In this document: piece after piece, positions 19,463-28,279 of the stretch | How the letters are laid out: every line of letters starts with the position of its first letter | Position numbering within the stretch: the stretch's first letter is position 1 | Assembly: GCF_001318295.1 (NCBI RefSeq) | Contig: NZ_CP012665.1 | Span: 186,001-250,000, forward strand | Length of the DNA stretch: 64,000 bases | From: Candidatus Xiphinematobacter sp. Idaho Grape | Lineage (GTDB): Bacteria; Verrucomicrobiota; Verrucomicrobiia; Chthoniobacterales; Xiphinematobacteraceae | Direction: 5' to 3' | Translations under genes and position numbers: made by a program | Notes under the pieces: generated by a model | What the model was told of the DNA's origin: nothing | The model's input: the letters and a program-made list of their open reading frames with translations, nothing else | Databases searched by the model: none

Positions 19463-19605
19463 ACTAATCCCTGAATTTCTGCCATCCGCTGATTGTGCAA
19501 GTTGCCCAATGGAATTTTCATCCATGGAGCCAGTTTGGTTCCTTGGAGAAGGGAGGCCACTTCAGACCAATTTTCATAGGGAAGGGAAGGCCAGTTTTTT
19601 CCTAC
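19456..19605 (-). pseudogene. Gene remnant in the ahcY-degT spacer
   Basis: A 49-codon open stretch on the minus strand, between a TAA at 19606-19608 and a TAG at 19456-19458, with no start codon at its head. It reads like a real protein end: WPSLPYENWSEVASLLQ, then TKLAPWMKIPLGNLHNQRM. Upstream in another frame, SHFQTGSSLGFSRWL may be an earlier part. The rest of the 410-bp spacer (19463-19873) holds two copies of GGAGCCAGTTTGG about 105 bp apart and no intact gene. The family is not recognised. Confidence 0.45.
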
Positions 19606-19873
19606 TTAGGATTTTTATAACCAACGTGAGAATCCTAGTGAGGAGCCAGTTTGGAAGTGGCTTCACCAGAAGCTGGCAAAACGACACAACGCCAGTACAG
19701 AAGCATGCTACACTCGTCGTTCCATTTTCAATGGAGGCAGAGAGTTAAGCTGAGGAGTTATCGGAGTGCAAATTCTTAGAAGCCCGCTCCGTTCTTAGAG
19801 GGCAGAGACACATCCCCGCTGCCAGGCTTTTACAGTGCTTTACAAGTTACAGGTACCTACTTTGTCTGCCATA

Positions 19874-20977
19874 TCATCCTAGGAAGAAGTGCCGAATTTG
19901 GCTGCAGACAAACTCAATTTGCTCTCCCGTCAACTCAGGATAGATCGGAAGGCTGAGACATTCGACTGAAGCACGCTCGGCTACCGGAAAATCGCCAACT
20001 CGATACCCAAGGGGAGTATAGCATTGCTGTAGATGCAGAGGCCGTGGATAGTGTATGGAACACTCTATTCCTTGCTGCAACAGAAATTTCTTAAGTTGAT
20101 CACGTTTTGGGTGTCGTATGGTGTATAGGTGCCATGCGCTTCTGCAGCCTTGTGGTTCAATGGGAAGACGCAGCGGTACATCCGCCAGCATTTGGGAGTA
20201 CAGTTCCGCTACCCGGCGTCTACCTTTGATCCAGGCTGTTAGATGCTTTAGCTTAACACAAAGCACCGCAGCTTGGAGCCCTTCCATCCGGTAATTATAA
20301 CCGATTTCGTTGTGATAGTAACGTTGTTTTGTCCCATGCTCGCGGAGCGAACGAGCGCGAGCTGCGAGGGTAGCATCGTTAGTGAGAATAGCTCCTCCCT
20401 CCCCAAAAGCCCCAAGATTCTTTGCAGGATGGAAACTAAAGCAGGACAGCGTGCCAAATGAGCCTACCTTACGTCCACGATAGATGCCCCCATGTGCTTG
20501 GGCTGCATCTTCTACTAAAGGCAGTGAATGGGCACTGGCAACTTTTAGAAGATGAGAAAGGCTACAGGGTAGGCCATAAAGATGTACGGGAAGAATGGCC
20601 TTGGTTTTCGGGGTGATGGCCTTTTCCACTTGCGCAGCGTCAATGTTAAAAGTGGAGTCCTCAATATCTACATATACTGGTCTTGCACCCATATAGGAGA
20701 TGGCCCAACTTGTGGACGCGAATGTGTATGGTGTAGTAATGACCTCATCCCCAGGTCCTATACAGAGGAGACGAAGAGCGAGATGTAAGGCAGAGGTCCC
20801 ACTATTGACCGCCACAGCATGTTGTACGTTGCAGAACCTGGCAAATTGCTGCTCGAAATCTATGACGTCAGGCCCCAGGCAGAAGGTGCAGTGTTCTATA
20901 GTTTTCCCCATTGCCTTCTCAAGTTCCTGGCGTATAGAGGCAATTTGCAAAGAAAGGTTTAAACAGGTTATTTTCAT
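19874..20977 (-). CDS. DegT/DnrJ/EryC1/StrS-family PLP aminotransferase
   Basis: A 367-residue sugar aminotransferase of the kind that makes amino sugars for LPS or glycans from nucleotide-keto-sugars. Signatures are AVAVNSGTSALHLALRLL, PGDEVITTPYTFASTSWAI, VEDAAQAHGGIYRGRKVG and the PLP lysine in CFSFHPAKNLGAFGEGG. The C-terminal half carries the usual REHG...YNYRMEGLQAAVL and CSIHYPRPLHLQ segments. It stands alone on the minus strand, so the specific sugar cannot be assigned. A role in outer-membrane glycan synthesis is inferred from the LPS genes elsewhere in the window. Confidence 0.92.
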   Translation of the reverse strand: MKITCLNLSLQIASIRQELEKAMGKTIEHCTFCLGPDVIDFEQQFARFCNVQHAVAVNSGTSALHLALRLLCIGPGDEVITTPYTFASTSWAISYMGARPVYVDIEDSTFNIDAAQVEKAITPKTKAILPVHLYGLPCSLSHLLKVASAHSLPLVEDAAQAHGGIYRGRKVGSFGTLSCFSFHPAKNLGAFGEGGAILTNDATLAARARSLREHGTKQRYYHNEIGYNYRMEGLQAAVLCVKLKHLTAWIKGRRRVAELYSQMLADVPLRLPIEPQGCRSAWHLYTIRHPKRDQLKKFLLQQGIECSIHYPRPLHLQQCYTPLGYRVGDFPVAERASVECLSLPIYPELTGEQIEFVCSQIRHFFLG

Positions 20978-21196
20978 GAAGTTCTCTTGTCTACGCCTGG
21001 AAGAAAAAGAGGCTCAATAAGCAAAAGATTGTTTTCATTTTTGATTATTTTAATAATCCACTTATTATGTCGTGCATGGTAAGATACGGGGCTCCGGTTT
21101 TAAACCGGCGCTACCGGACACTGTTGGTCAGCGTTGATTGTGCGATCTAAGTGTTCGTAAAAGGAATAAGGATGTGGGGTTTCCTAGAGGGGGGCC

Positions 21197-21286
21197 TTAC
21201 TGGTAGACGGCTTTAGGTGTCTCGTATGCCTCTCCCCCTTCCAGGAGGGGGATCTCCGGCTTCACTCCAAAAGGGGATAATGGCAT
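21197..21286 (-). CDS. Possible 29-residue peptide or remnant after pyrF
   Basis: One base after the pyrF stop an ATG opens a 29-codon frame (MPLSPFGVKPEIPLLEGGE, then AYETPKAVYQ and TAA). A GGAGG lies upstream within the end of pyrF. The sequence is protein-like, but the frame is very short. It could be a coupled small gene or the start of a decayed one. The G/C-rich hairpin at 21234-21252 lies inside it. No function can be proposed. The remainder of this spacer, 21000-21196, contains a perfect inverted repeat CCGGTTTTAAACCGG and no gene. Confidence 0.25.
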   Translation of the reverse strand: MPLSPFGVKPEIPLLEGGEAYETPKAVYQ

Positions 21287-21287
21287 C

Positions 21288-22013
21288 CTAACATCCTCCC
21301 GTTTTTGAAACAAATCCTGTCGTTATTTCCTTCTTAATCCTGAGCAGTGCCTCAAGAGGTGATGATGCAGTAGTGATTGGACGCCCGATAACTAACCAAT
21401 TAGCTCCTAATTGAGCTGCCTGTAGGGGGCTAAGAGTGCGCTTTTGGTCGTCCCCGAGAGCCCAAGTTGGCCGAATGCCCGGTGTTACGATTTGAAGAGA
21501 GTTCCCAAAGAAGTTCCTTAGGGGAAGAATTTCCAGCGGGCTTGCAACGACCCCTCCTCCCAGATATTGCACGGCGAGACCGGCAAGCCGGAGTACCTGT
21601 TCTTCCACAGTCGACGAAACTCCAGTGACGGCAAGAGTATTTGCGTCACAGCTTGTAAGGACACTTACTCCTACCAAAAGAGTAGAAGTTCCTTTCACAC
21701 TTTGAGCGGCTGCTTCCAGCATGTCAGCCCCCCCACAAAGATGAACAGTTATCAGATCCGCTCCAAGGGAGCACGCAAGCGCTACAGCTTGAGCCACTGT
21801 ATTAGGAATGTCGTGAAATTTTAGGTCTAAAAAGACCTGCACTCCTATAGCTTTCAATCTTCGCACTATTTCTGGCCCCTCACGCACAAAGAGCTGCGGA
21901 CCTACCTTGAAGGCATCGGCTTCGGATCTAAGAATTTCTACGATTCGCACAGCGTCATGTAATGTATGTACGTCTAGGGCTACAACAATTTTTGTTTTTG
22001 TCAGGCTGTGCAT
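21288..22013 (-). CDS. pyrF: Orotidine 5'-phosphate decarboxylase
   Basis: Last step of UMP synthesis: decarboxylates OMP. The 241-residue TIM-barrel protein has the start KTKIVVALDVHTLHDAVRIV, FKVGPQLF, and the catalytic DLKFHDIPNTVAQAV with its Asp-Lys network. It also has VTPGIRPTWALGDDQKRTLSPLQA and the phosphate-binding WLVIGRPITTA. It is divergent from ispE with only 10 bp between start codons, so the promoters must overlap the coding ends. No other pyrimidine genes are in the window. Confidence 0.96.
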   Translation of the reverse strand: MHSLTKTKIVVALDVHTLHDAVRIVEILRSEADAFKVGPQLFVREGPEIVRRLKAIGVQVFLDLKFHDIPNTVAQAVALACSLGADLITVHLCGGADMLEAAAQSVKGTSTLLVGVSVLTSCDANTLAVTGVSSTVEEQVLRLAGLAVQYLGGGVVASPLEILPLRNFFGNSLQIVTPGIRPTWALGDDQKRTLSPLQAAQLGANWLVIGRPITTASSPLEALLRIKKEITTGFVSKTGGC

Positions 22014-22023
22014 ATTTTTTTAT

Positions 22024-22887
22024 ATGAAACCGAGGAAAATAAAACTGCACCCTCCGGCTAAGATCAATCTCTTCTTGAAGATTATCGGACAAAGGACGGA
22101 CGGATATCATGAGATTAAGACGCTAGTTACTCTCTTAACACTGGAGGATACCCTCCATATAGGGCTGACTCCAGGTCGGGGGATTGTTCTAGCATGCAAT
22201 GATCCCGCCCTTCCATGTGGCAGAACCAACTTAGCTTTTATTGCTGCTAAATCCTATCTGGAAGCAGTCGGTTCCAGCCTTGGCGTCCGCATTACTTTGG
22301 AAAAACGTATTCCAATAGCTTCCGGGTTAGGTGGAGGTAGCAGCGACGCGGCTTTTGTACTGCTTGCCCTTGATATTTTGCATAGTCACTCATTGAGAGG
22401 AGAGGTTCTTCATTCCATTGCTGCGAGCATTGGCTCAGATGTCCCCTTTTTTTTAAGGCGGAGAACGGCTTGGTGTCATGGGCGGGGAGAAATTTTGGAA
22501 GCTGAAAATTTCCGTTGCTTCGAAAACCGTACGGCGGTGCTAGTAAAGCCTCCATTTCCAGTGGAAACCTCATGGGCCTATCAAAGCTGGGCCAATGCAA
22601 GGAAAATACCAGGCTTCCTTTACTGCCAGCAACCTTCGCCATGGAGTGAACTCTACAATGACTTAGAGGTGCCAGTTTTTGAAAAATTCCCTCTTCTAGG
22701 CCTTATTAAACAATGGCTCCTCAGTCGCCAAGAGACAGAGTTTGCCTTAATGTCTGGCTCAGGCCCGACACTCTTTGCAATTCTACGGCAAGGAGCTTCC
22801 TCACATGAGTTAGAGACCGCAGCTGCCTCAGAGCTTGGGGACGATCTTTGGGTGCACACTTGCAAAGTCCAGTTACCAAAATCTTAG
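22024..22887 (+). CDS. ispE: 4-diphosphocytidyl-2-C-methyl-D-erythritol kinase
   Basis: GHMP-family kinase of the non-mevalonate isoprenoid pathway; phosphorylates CDP-methylerythritol. The 287-residue protein starts MKPRKIKLHPPAKINLFLKI, the usual IspE beginning. The ATP-binding GHMP loop is PIASGLGGGSSDAAFVLLAL, and the third motif is FALMSGSGPTLFAIL. A longer in-frame opening upstream runs inside divergent pyrF and is not used. It is a single gene followed by a 630-bp spacer. This supports isoprenoid synthesis through MEP in this organism. Confidence 0.95.
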   Translation: MKPRKIKLHPPAKINLFLKIIGQRTDGYHEIKTLVTLLTLEDTLHIGLTPGRGIVLACNDPALPCGRTNLAFIAAKSYLEAVGSSLGVRITLEKRIPIASGLGGGSSDAAFVLLALDILHSHSLRGEVLHSIAASIGSDVPFFLRRRTAWCHGRGEILEAENFRCFENRTAVLVKPPFPVETSWAYQSWANARKIPGFLYCQQPSPWSELYNDLEVPVFEKFPLLGLIKQWLLSRQETEFALMSGSGPTLFAILRQGASSHELETAAASELGDDLWVHTCKVQLPKS

Positions 22888-23211
22888 GAGGGGAATCCAC
22901 CATGTCACCCCCCCTTCTGGTAGTGGAGATCAGGCGCGATCTTTTCCCGCGTTGCAGGGTGTTACAACCAATAGCAAAAATGGGGCCTCCCTTGGCTAAG
23001 GGCTATCCTACCATCCAACAGGAGAACAACAAAAGGCCTGCGCCTTGACTGGGGATCCATGAAAATATTGCCTTGTTTCTCCTGTAATTTTTCCTTATCC
23101 CCCCGTTTTTTTACAAAAAAGAAGGTAAGTCATACATCAAATCGAGTGGCCGTGTTTGTGATGGGCCGTAGGTGGCGCGTTGTGCCTCCTAGCAGTGCAA
23201 GACGGCAAACC

Positions 23212-23230
23212 GACACACCCAAGGTGTGTC
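23212..23230 (+). terminator. Perfect 8-bp hairpin after ispE
   Basis: GACACACC and GGTGTGTC form an 8-bp stem with a CAA loop, about 325 bp past ispE. There is no run of T's behind it, so intrinsic termination is doubtful and another role is possible. The rest of 22888-23295 shows no gene. Confidence 0.25.
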
Positions 23231-23295
23231 TAGGATCTAGGTCAGCTCGCTTCCAGAAGTCACCCTAGGATTGGTTTGATTTTCACGCTTGCGAA

Positions 23296-23482
23296 TTAAC
23301 CCAGAATGTCATGGAGGGCTTGGAGGAGACACAGGACCATACTGCTACTTCTCAGACGATCAAGTTTTGATAGTAAGTTGTCGATGGCGTTAGGCGATCC
23401 CTTCCGCACAGGGGGCGTTTTCGCTGAGCTTTTCTAGAATAAGCTCCTCCAAGAATGGGGGTTCTGGCAATGCGGCCGCTTG
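23296..23482 (-). pseudogene. Frameshifted gene remnant downstream of terC
   Basis: On the minus strand two adjoining frames read like one protein end. The first (23403-23482) contains LPEPPFLEELILEKLSENAP. The second, one frame over and ending in TAA at 23296-23298, contains SPNAIDNLLSKLDRLRSSSM and VLCLLQALHDILG. The switch near 23403-23407 looks like an indel. Neither part has a start codon. It is likely the tail of a lost gene; the family is not recognised. Confidence 0.4.
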
Positions 23483-23515
23483 CTATGAGCCCACATAGAT
23501 TCATTGTTTGATTCA

Positions 23516-24457
23516 TTATTTTTTAGGTGCCGCTAAAATGAGAGATGCTAGGACGGAACCTGACAAAAGGGCGAGAATAACAGTGAGAGACCGCACTGCA
23601 TTTATACACAGTGATGTGTGGCTGAGCATCATCTTTAATCCAATGAACACTAGAGCGGCGGAAAGCCCTAAGTGCAAGAAGCGAAACCGATCCACGCATC
23701 CTGCTAGAGCAAAGTACATTGCTCGCAGCCCTAAGATTGCAAGGGCATTCGACGTTAGCAAAATGAACGTGTCACGGGTTACCCCGAACACAGCAGGAAT
23801 GGAGTCGACCGCAAAGATTAGGTCCGTCGCCTCGATGATCAATAATATGACGAACAAGGGGGTTACCAAGATTCTATCGTTTTCTCGGATAAAAAAAGAG
23901 CTTTTATGGAAGTCTTTTGAAACTGGAAAGCATTGTCTTGCCCACCTTTCCACCAGAAAAGCAAATGAATGTTCGTTCGGCCGCACAAGCATGCGTATTC
24001 CCGCTACTATCAGCACCCCGCCGAAAAGATAAGTAGCCCATTGGAAGAAATACAGAATCTGGAGTCCAGCGAGGATAAAAATACCTCGCATTCCTAGCGC
24101 TCCAAGCACCCCCCAGAGCAGGACACGGTGCTGCGCGGCACCTTCTACCCGGAAATGACGAAAAATGAGAGCGAATACAAACATGTTGTCTAGGCTTAAG
24201 ACTATCTCTACTAGATAAGCAGCCAAAAATTCTAGTCCAGCAGACTGCTGTAGTTTTGGTGTCTCATATCCGCCAACCCATCCCATATAAATTCCTGCAT
24301 TGAAGATTGCCGCCAATCCAACGCGGAGTGCTATAGCGGACAGAGCTGAATGAAAATCGATAGCACCTTTACATCGACCTAGCGCCCCTAGATCCGAGGC
24401 AAATAGAACTGCAACAAACCCTCCGAAGACTACCCACCAATACCAAGACACCACCAT
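23516..24457 (-). CDS. TerC-family integral membrane protein
   Basis: A 313-residue protein with about eight or nine helices of the TerC/Alx family, thought to move metal ions, in particular manganese. Family signatures are FLAAYLVEIVLSLDNMFVFA and VILLIIEATDLIFAVDSIPA, whose acidic residues in the membrane are the proposed metal site, then FGVTRDTFILLTSNALAILG. A long loop between about 160 and 190 carries FPVSKDFHKSSFFIREN. It is a single gene upstream of the tRNA-fMet on the other strand. The substrate is not certain. Confidence 0.93.
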   Translation of the reverse strand: MVVSWYWWVVFGGFVAVLFASDLGALGRCKGAIDFHSALSAIALRVGLAAIFNAGIYMGWVGGYETPKLQQSAGLEFLAAYLVEIVLSLDNMFVFALIFRHFRVEGAAQHRVLLWGVLGALGMRGIFILAGLQILYFFQWATYLFGGVLIVAGIRMLVRPNEHSFAFLVERWARQCFPVSKDFHKSSFFIRENDRILVTPLFVILLIIEATDLIFAVDSIPAVFGVTRDTFILLTSNALAILGLRAMYFALAGCVDRFRFLHLGLSAALVFIGLKMMLSHTSLCINAVRSLTVILALLSGSVLASLILAAPKK

Positions 24458-24583
24458 AGTGCATTTTATTGTGTAAGCCCTCTACCTACTACTTTCCAGC
24501 CAATTTCTGAGAGGCGATTCACACGACTCACAAAATTCCTCTTGCGGATACTGAGCTACTTGATCTACTCTAGCCTGGTGAAT

Positions 24584-24657
<74 letters not shown>

Positions 24658-25309
24658 ATATGCCTCTTGTTTCTGCTTTCCCAATTCGGCTGCCGTGGGT
24701 CTTTCTTGGATGCAGTTGGATAGGGGGCACTTTGCCGCTCTGTTCCGGCTTGTAGTCACGAAGTTTTTCTAAAGTGGAATGTAGAGGTCCTCCTAATAGG
24801 AGTCATGCCTCTGTGTCCCTTTCATAGAGAGAAATTTGGAAAGGGCACAGCCCACTCGAGGCGCACAATGGCTGCAGATCACCAGAGACTCAAATCTATT
24901 GTGGGCTACTTTGCCTATTGTCCCTATTCTATGCTGTCATCGCGTCTATTTTGAACTTTATTTTATCCAGCTCCTAGTGGTTCCTCTATACCAAGGCAGG
25001 TTAGTTGTCCTCCCACTCCTTGCTAGTAGAATCTGCGCTTTTAACGTCATTTAGCTGCCTACTTTTCAGGAAAAAGTCAGGCTCAACAGAAAAAACGTTA
25101 AACGTTATTAGACAAATAAGTAGTGATCCTTCTGATTTCTGTCTCGATAGAAGATATTTATTGGTACGAAAGGGCTGCTTTCTATGATGGAATCTATGAT
25201 GGAAGTAAGGCAAGGACAGAAAGCTCCTCCTTCAAAACTTTCGTTCCACCTTAAAAGAAGGACTACACTGTCAATTTTCCTCTTCCGGCGCCGCCGATGT
25301 CGACTGCCC
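24658..25309. other. Spacer with one nested hairpin
   Basis: About 650 bp between tRNA-fMet and the stress-protein gene. At 24783-24812 two nested stems (AGAGG/CCTCT around CTCCT/AGGAG) could be a terminator or RNA structure. The stress-protein frame is open upstream to 25184 without family resemblance. No convincing gene was seen. Confidence 0.4.
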
Positions 25310-25747
25310 ATGTATCATAATATATTGATCCCTCTAGAAAACAGTATAGCAGACTCCACAATTTTAGAGCACGTTTGTCGGTTAGCTCACTCAATCGGTG
25401 GATACCTGCACCTTCTCCATGTAGCAAGTGGATGGGTAGCTAGAAACTATGATCAGCTAAATCTTACTGAGAGTGAAGAAATGAAAAACGATCTGAGGTA
25501 CCTCGAGTCCGTGGCACAGGCTCTTCGAAAGGGGGGCCTCGAATGCAGTTATGAGCTTGCCATGGGAGAGCCCTCCAACGAGATTATCCGGATTGCCAAA
25601 GAGCGCGAGGTAGATCTAATTGCCATGTCTACCCATGGACACCGCTTTCTGGGAGATTTTATTTACGGAAATACTGTCGACCGTGTTCGCCATCTGGTGG
25701 GGGTTCCCGTACTGCTCCTCAAGGCCGCAGGTAAGGGGAAAGATTAG
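25310..25747 (+). CDS. Universal stress protein (UspA family)
   Basis: A 145-residue single-domain UspA protein starting MYHNILIPLENSIADSTILE. It has the ATP-binding-type signature near its end: AMSTHGHRFLGDFIYGNTVD, followed by RVRHLVGVPVLLLKA. The G-x2-G-x9-G-(S/T) pattern is only partly kept (G-HRFLG-...-GNT), so ATP binding is likely but not certain. Upstream in-frame starts at 25184 and later would add a basic, unrelated stretch, so the ATG at 25310 is preferred. The gene stands alone. Confidence 0.9.
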   Translation: MYHNILIPLENSIADSTILEHVCRLAHSIGGYLHLLHVASGWVARNYDQLNLTESEEMKNDLRYLESVAQALRKGGLECSYELAMGEPSNEIIRIAKEREVDLIAMSTHGHRFLGDFIYGNTVDRVRHLVGVPVLLLKAAGKGKD

Positions 25748-25872
25748 ACTACACTTGTGAAAAAGGCCGTCCCATTTGGACAGATAACTATTGGTGTTAC
25801 CGTGATTGTAATCCATCTCTTAAGGAGAGACCTAACTACTCTAACATCCTTCCAATATTTGTCCCCCAACCG

Positions 25873-28227
25873 TCAGAACTGGATGAGGGGTTTAAGCCGC
25901 TTAAGTCGCCAGTCCGGTCGCGAGAGCGTGCCCCTTGATTCGAATTCCAGCAGCTTACTTACTGGAAGAAGCACCATTCCAGGAACCCCTTGTGCATTGA
26001 CTCGAACGGTCATGTTCATTTTTCCAGTAAAAAAGTCAACATCTCCGCAACCTAGAAGGTTAAATCCTGGCCCAGCTATCTGTAGATTCTTGGTACTTAC
26101 TTTCCGATTTTCGACTTGAAAAGCTACGCAGGCCTTCCTTGCGGGTTCATACCCAATACCGGGAATAATCTGATTCAAGATAATAGAAAGAGGTCTAAGA
26201 AATGGGATTGAGAGAACACTGCCTTCCTCAATTCGAATATAACCACTTCCCAGCATGCCTTCTTCCCTATCTGTACAAGCCCGAAAACGATAGTTTCCAG
26301 TTAAAAACCCATTAGACCTGGTATAGCCGAAAAAGAGTTCTGTAAGACGCGAACACTCGATGTGGGAAAGACGAACATCTAGTTCGAAAGTTGGCGGAAG
26401 GGTGTCAGGATGAATACTGGCCTGGAGGGCTATCGAGCCCTGGAAGAGGGCAGCAGACGGGATCCGTATTTTTACTTGAGTCCCCTCTATGCACACTGTT
26501 GCTCGAGTTGGTCCGAAGCACAGTGTTCGCCCAAATAGATCATAGTCTAAACCAGACCGAGAATAGATTTGTACTGAAAGTGCATTAAGCTGAGGATCGG
26601 AAGGGTATAGGCACCCGTCTACTTGAACAATGGGAGGGGAGCGAAATCTGTAAGGAGAAACGACCTGCGCGAGTTGTGGGCTTATCCAAAGCATAACGTC
26701 CTGCGGCATCAGTGTGGAGACAACATTATATAGCTGTATCTGCCCCTTCCCAAAATTATAGGAAAGGGTTCCGGATCCTCTCCCTCTTTTGCATCTCACC
26801 TCAAAATCGCGACAGGTGACGGATTGGGGAGAAATTTCAATCTTGGAGGAGCCGTAATCTGCCCACGCGCCCCGCACAGCAGTGCGGCCAATGCTCAATT
26901 CCCCTTGACCGTGGAGAAAGTCTAGTGTGCGACCACTAAGCCGGAGAGTAAGCCTGGGTGAATCCAGAAATTGCGTCTGATCCAGAAGTTTGCGAACCTT
27001 TAAGCCGAAGAGGTCAGAGAACTCCTTAGGATTTAGCGTGCTACCCAGCCGGATTTGAAGAAGCTCCTTGATCTTTCTGACATCCGCACGGAGCACGCCA
27101 GAGCGACACTGAATGGATAGATCTTGTATAAACCACTGCCTATCCTCAAACAGAAAACCCAACTCTAGGCGTTGTAAGAATGACTTTCCATAAAAGAACT
27201 TGCACACGGCTGCAGAACCGAGAACTTTGTACCGTAGGTGATCTCCTTTCCAGGAGAGATGCGTTGTCAAGTCAATTTGTGAAGAAGCTCCTGTTTGCAG
27301 TTTGTGCACGACAAGCTTCTGGAGCCTATTGCGGGGGAAGAATTCTGTGAAGAACGGTTGTAGATTAAGAGAGCTACTTATTGCAAACTTCCCCTCTGAG
27401 GCAAGGAAATCTACCGTTCCAGATCCATCGAGGTTACCTTCTGTATCCCTCATATATAGTTTATAGATTTCTAAAACTCCGTTGGTACAACGAGCCCCTA
27501 ATTCCATCTCCCGAAGAAAAATACTGCAATATTGAATATTCTTTGCATGAAGGGTTATCTTGTGCGCCCGGAACGTCTGAAAAGCAATAGGATCTCCCTC
27601 CACGACTATGTCTACTTGGGCTGGCTTATCTAAATATCGGATTTTTCCTAGCTCTCTGACTATACGCTCTATCATTTTCCAGTTAGTCCAGTCAGGCTGC
27701 CTTTTCAAAGTGCTTGCGAGAGGCTGGAGGAGTGGATTGCGAATGGAGCCACTGACCACAAAGCGGATGTTTCCAAAAGTAAACTCTGCGATAGAAAGTC
27801 TTAGATAATGGGATTGCAGGAGCATTCTAGCACTTAGGTCTTGAATAGATAAATGACTCTCCATTTCATTCAGTGGGGAAACATCCAACGAGGCTCCATC
27901 CAGTTGCACCTCATTGATAAGGATCTTTCCCCAAAGGAATTGGCTGATACTGAATGAGAAGGTAAGACGTTGAGCATGAATGCATACCCTTGCAGATTTT
28001 AGAACAGTATTTTTCGCAATAAAGCCCTGAAAGGGACTAAAAGAAAGGCGCTCGATCTGAGCCTGAAGGCCATCTCTTTTCAGAGCAAGCTCAACGCGAC
28101 GTTTTATAATCTCTCCAAACCCAACACTCCAGAAGAAAGTTAGGCCTATTGGTAGACTAACAAGTAGAATAAGCAAAAGAGAAAGCACTAGCTTGACCAT
28201 GGGTAAGCGCAGGAGGGAACTCCACAA
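25873..28227 (-). CDS. AsmA-like envelope protein
   Basis: A large (784-residue) protein with one N-terminal membrane helix (VLSLLLILLVSLPIGLTFF) and an otherwise periplasmic, beta-rich repeat body. The early segment SFSPFQGFIAKNTVLKSARV and the late GYIRIEEGSVLSIPFL resemble AsmA/YhdP-type proteins. So does the C-terminal block LLGCGDVDFFTGKMNMTVRV. These are thought to bridge the envelope and carry phospholipids to the outer membrane. It shares the minus strand with priA 52 bp upstream, so co-transcription is likely. The exact family member cannot be decided. Confidence 0.75.
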   Translation of the reverse strand: MWSSLLRLPMVKLVLSLLLILLVSLPIGLTFFWSVGFGEIIKRRVELALKRDGLQAQIERLSFSPFQGFIAKNTVLKSARVCIHAQRLTFSFSISQFLWGKILINEVQLDGASLDVSPLNEMESHLSIQDLSARMLLQSHYLRLSIAEFTFGNIRFVVSGSIRNPLLQPLASTLKRQPDWTNWKMIERIVRELGKIRYLDKPAQVDIVVEGDPIAFQTFRAHKITLHAKNIQYCSIFLREMELGARCTNGVLEIYKLYMRDTEGNLDGSGTVDFLASEGKFAISSSLNLQPFFTEFFPRNRLQKLVVHKLQTGASSQIDLTTHLSWKGDHLRYKVLGSAAVCKFFYGKSFLQRLELGFLFEDRQWFIQDLSIQCRSGVLRADVRKIKELLQIRLGSTLNPKEFSDLFGLKVRKLLDQTQFLDSPRLTLRLSGRTLDFLHGQGELSIGRTAVRGAWADYGSSKIEISPQSVTCRDFEVRCKRGRGSGTLSYNFGKGQIQLYNVVSTLMPQDVMLWISPQLAQVVSPYRFRSPPIVQVDGCLYPSDPQLNALSVQIYSRSGLDYDLFGRTLCFGPTRATVCIEGTQVKIRIPSAALFQGSIALQASIHPDTLPPTFELDVRLSHIECSRLTELFFGYTRSNGFLTGNYRFRACTDREEGMLGSGYIRIEEGSVLSIPFLRPLSIILNQIIPGIGYEPARKACVAFQVENRKVSTKNLQIAGPGFNLLGCGDVDFFTGKMNMTVRVNAQGVPGMVLLPVSKLLEFESRGTLSRPDWRLKRLKPLIQF

Positions 28228-28279
28228 GCCAAGGGGTCTGTGAGACAGAGGATTAAAAGGTCCCCCCTTAGTCGAGCTT

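Noticed and set aside
21061-21300. Inverted repeats CCGGTTTTAAACCGG and CCCCCT/AGGGGG as a riboswitch or small RNA
   Set aside because: No known riboswitch core was found and the second hairpin falls in a possible short coding frame.
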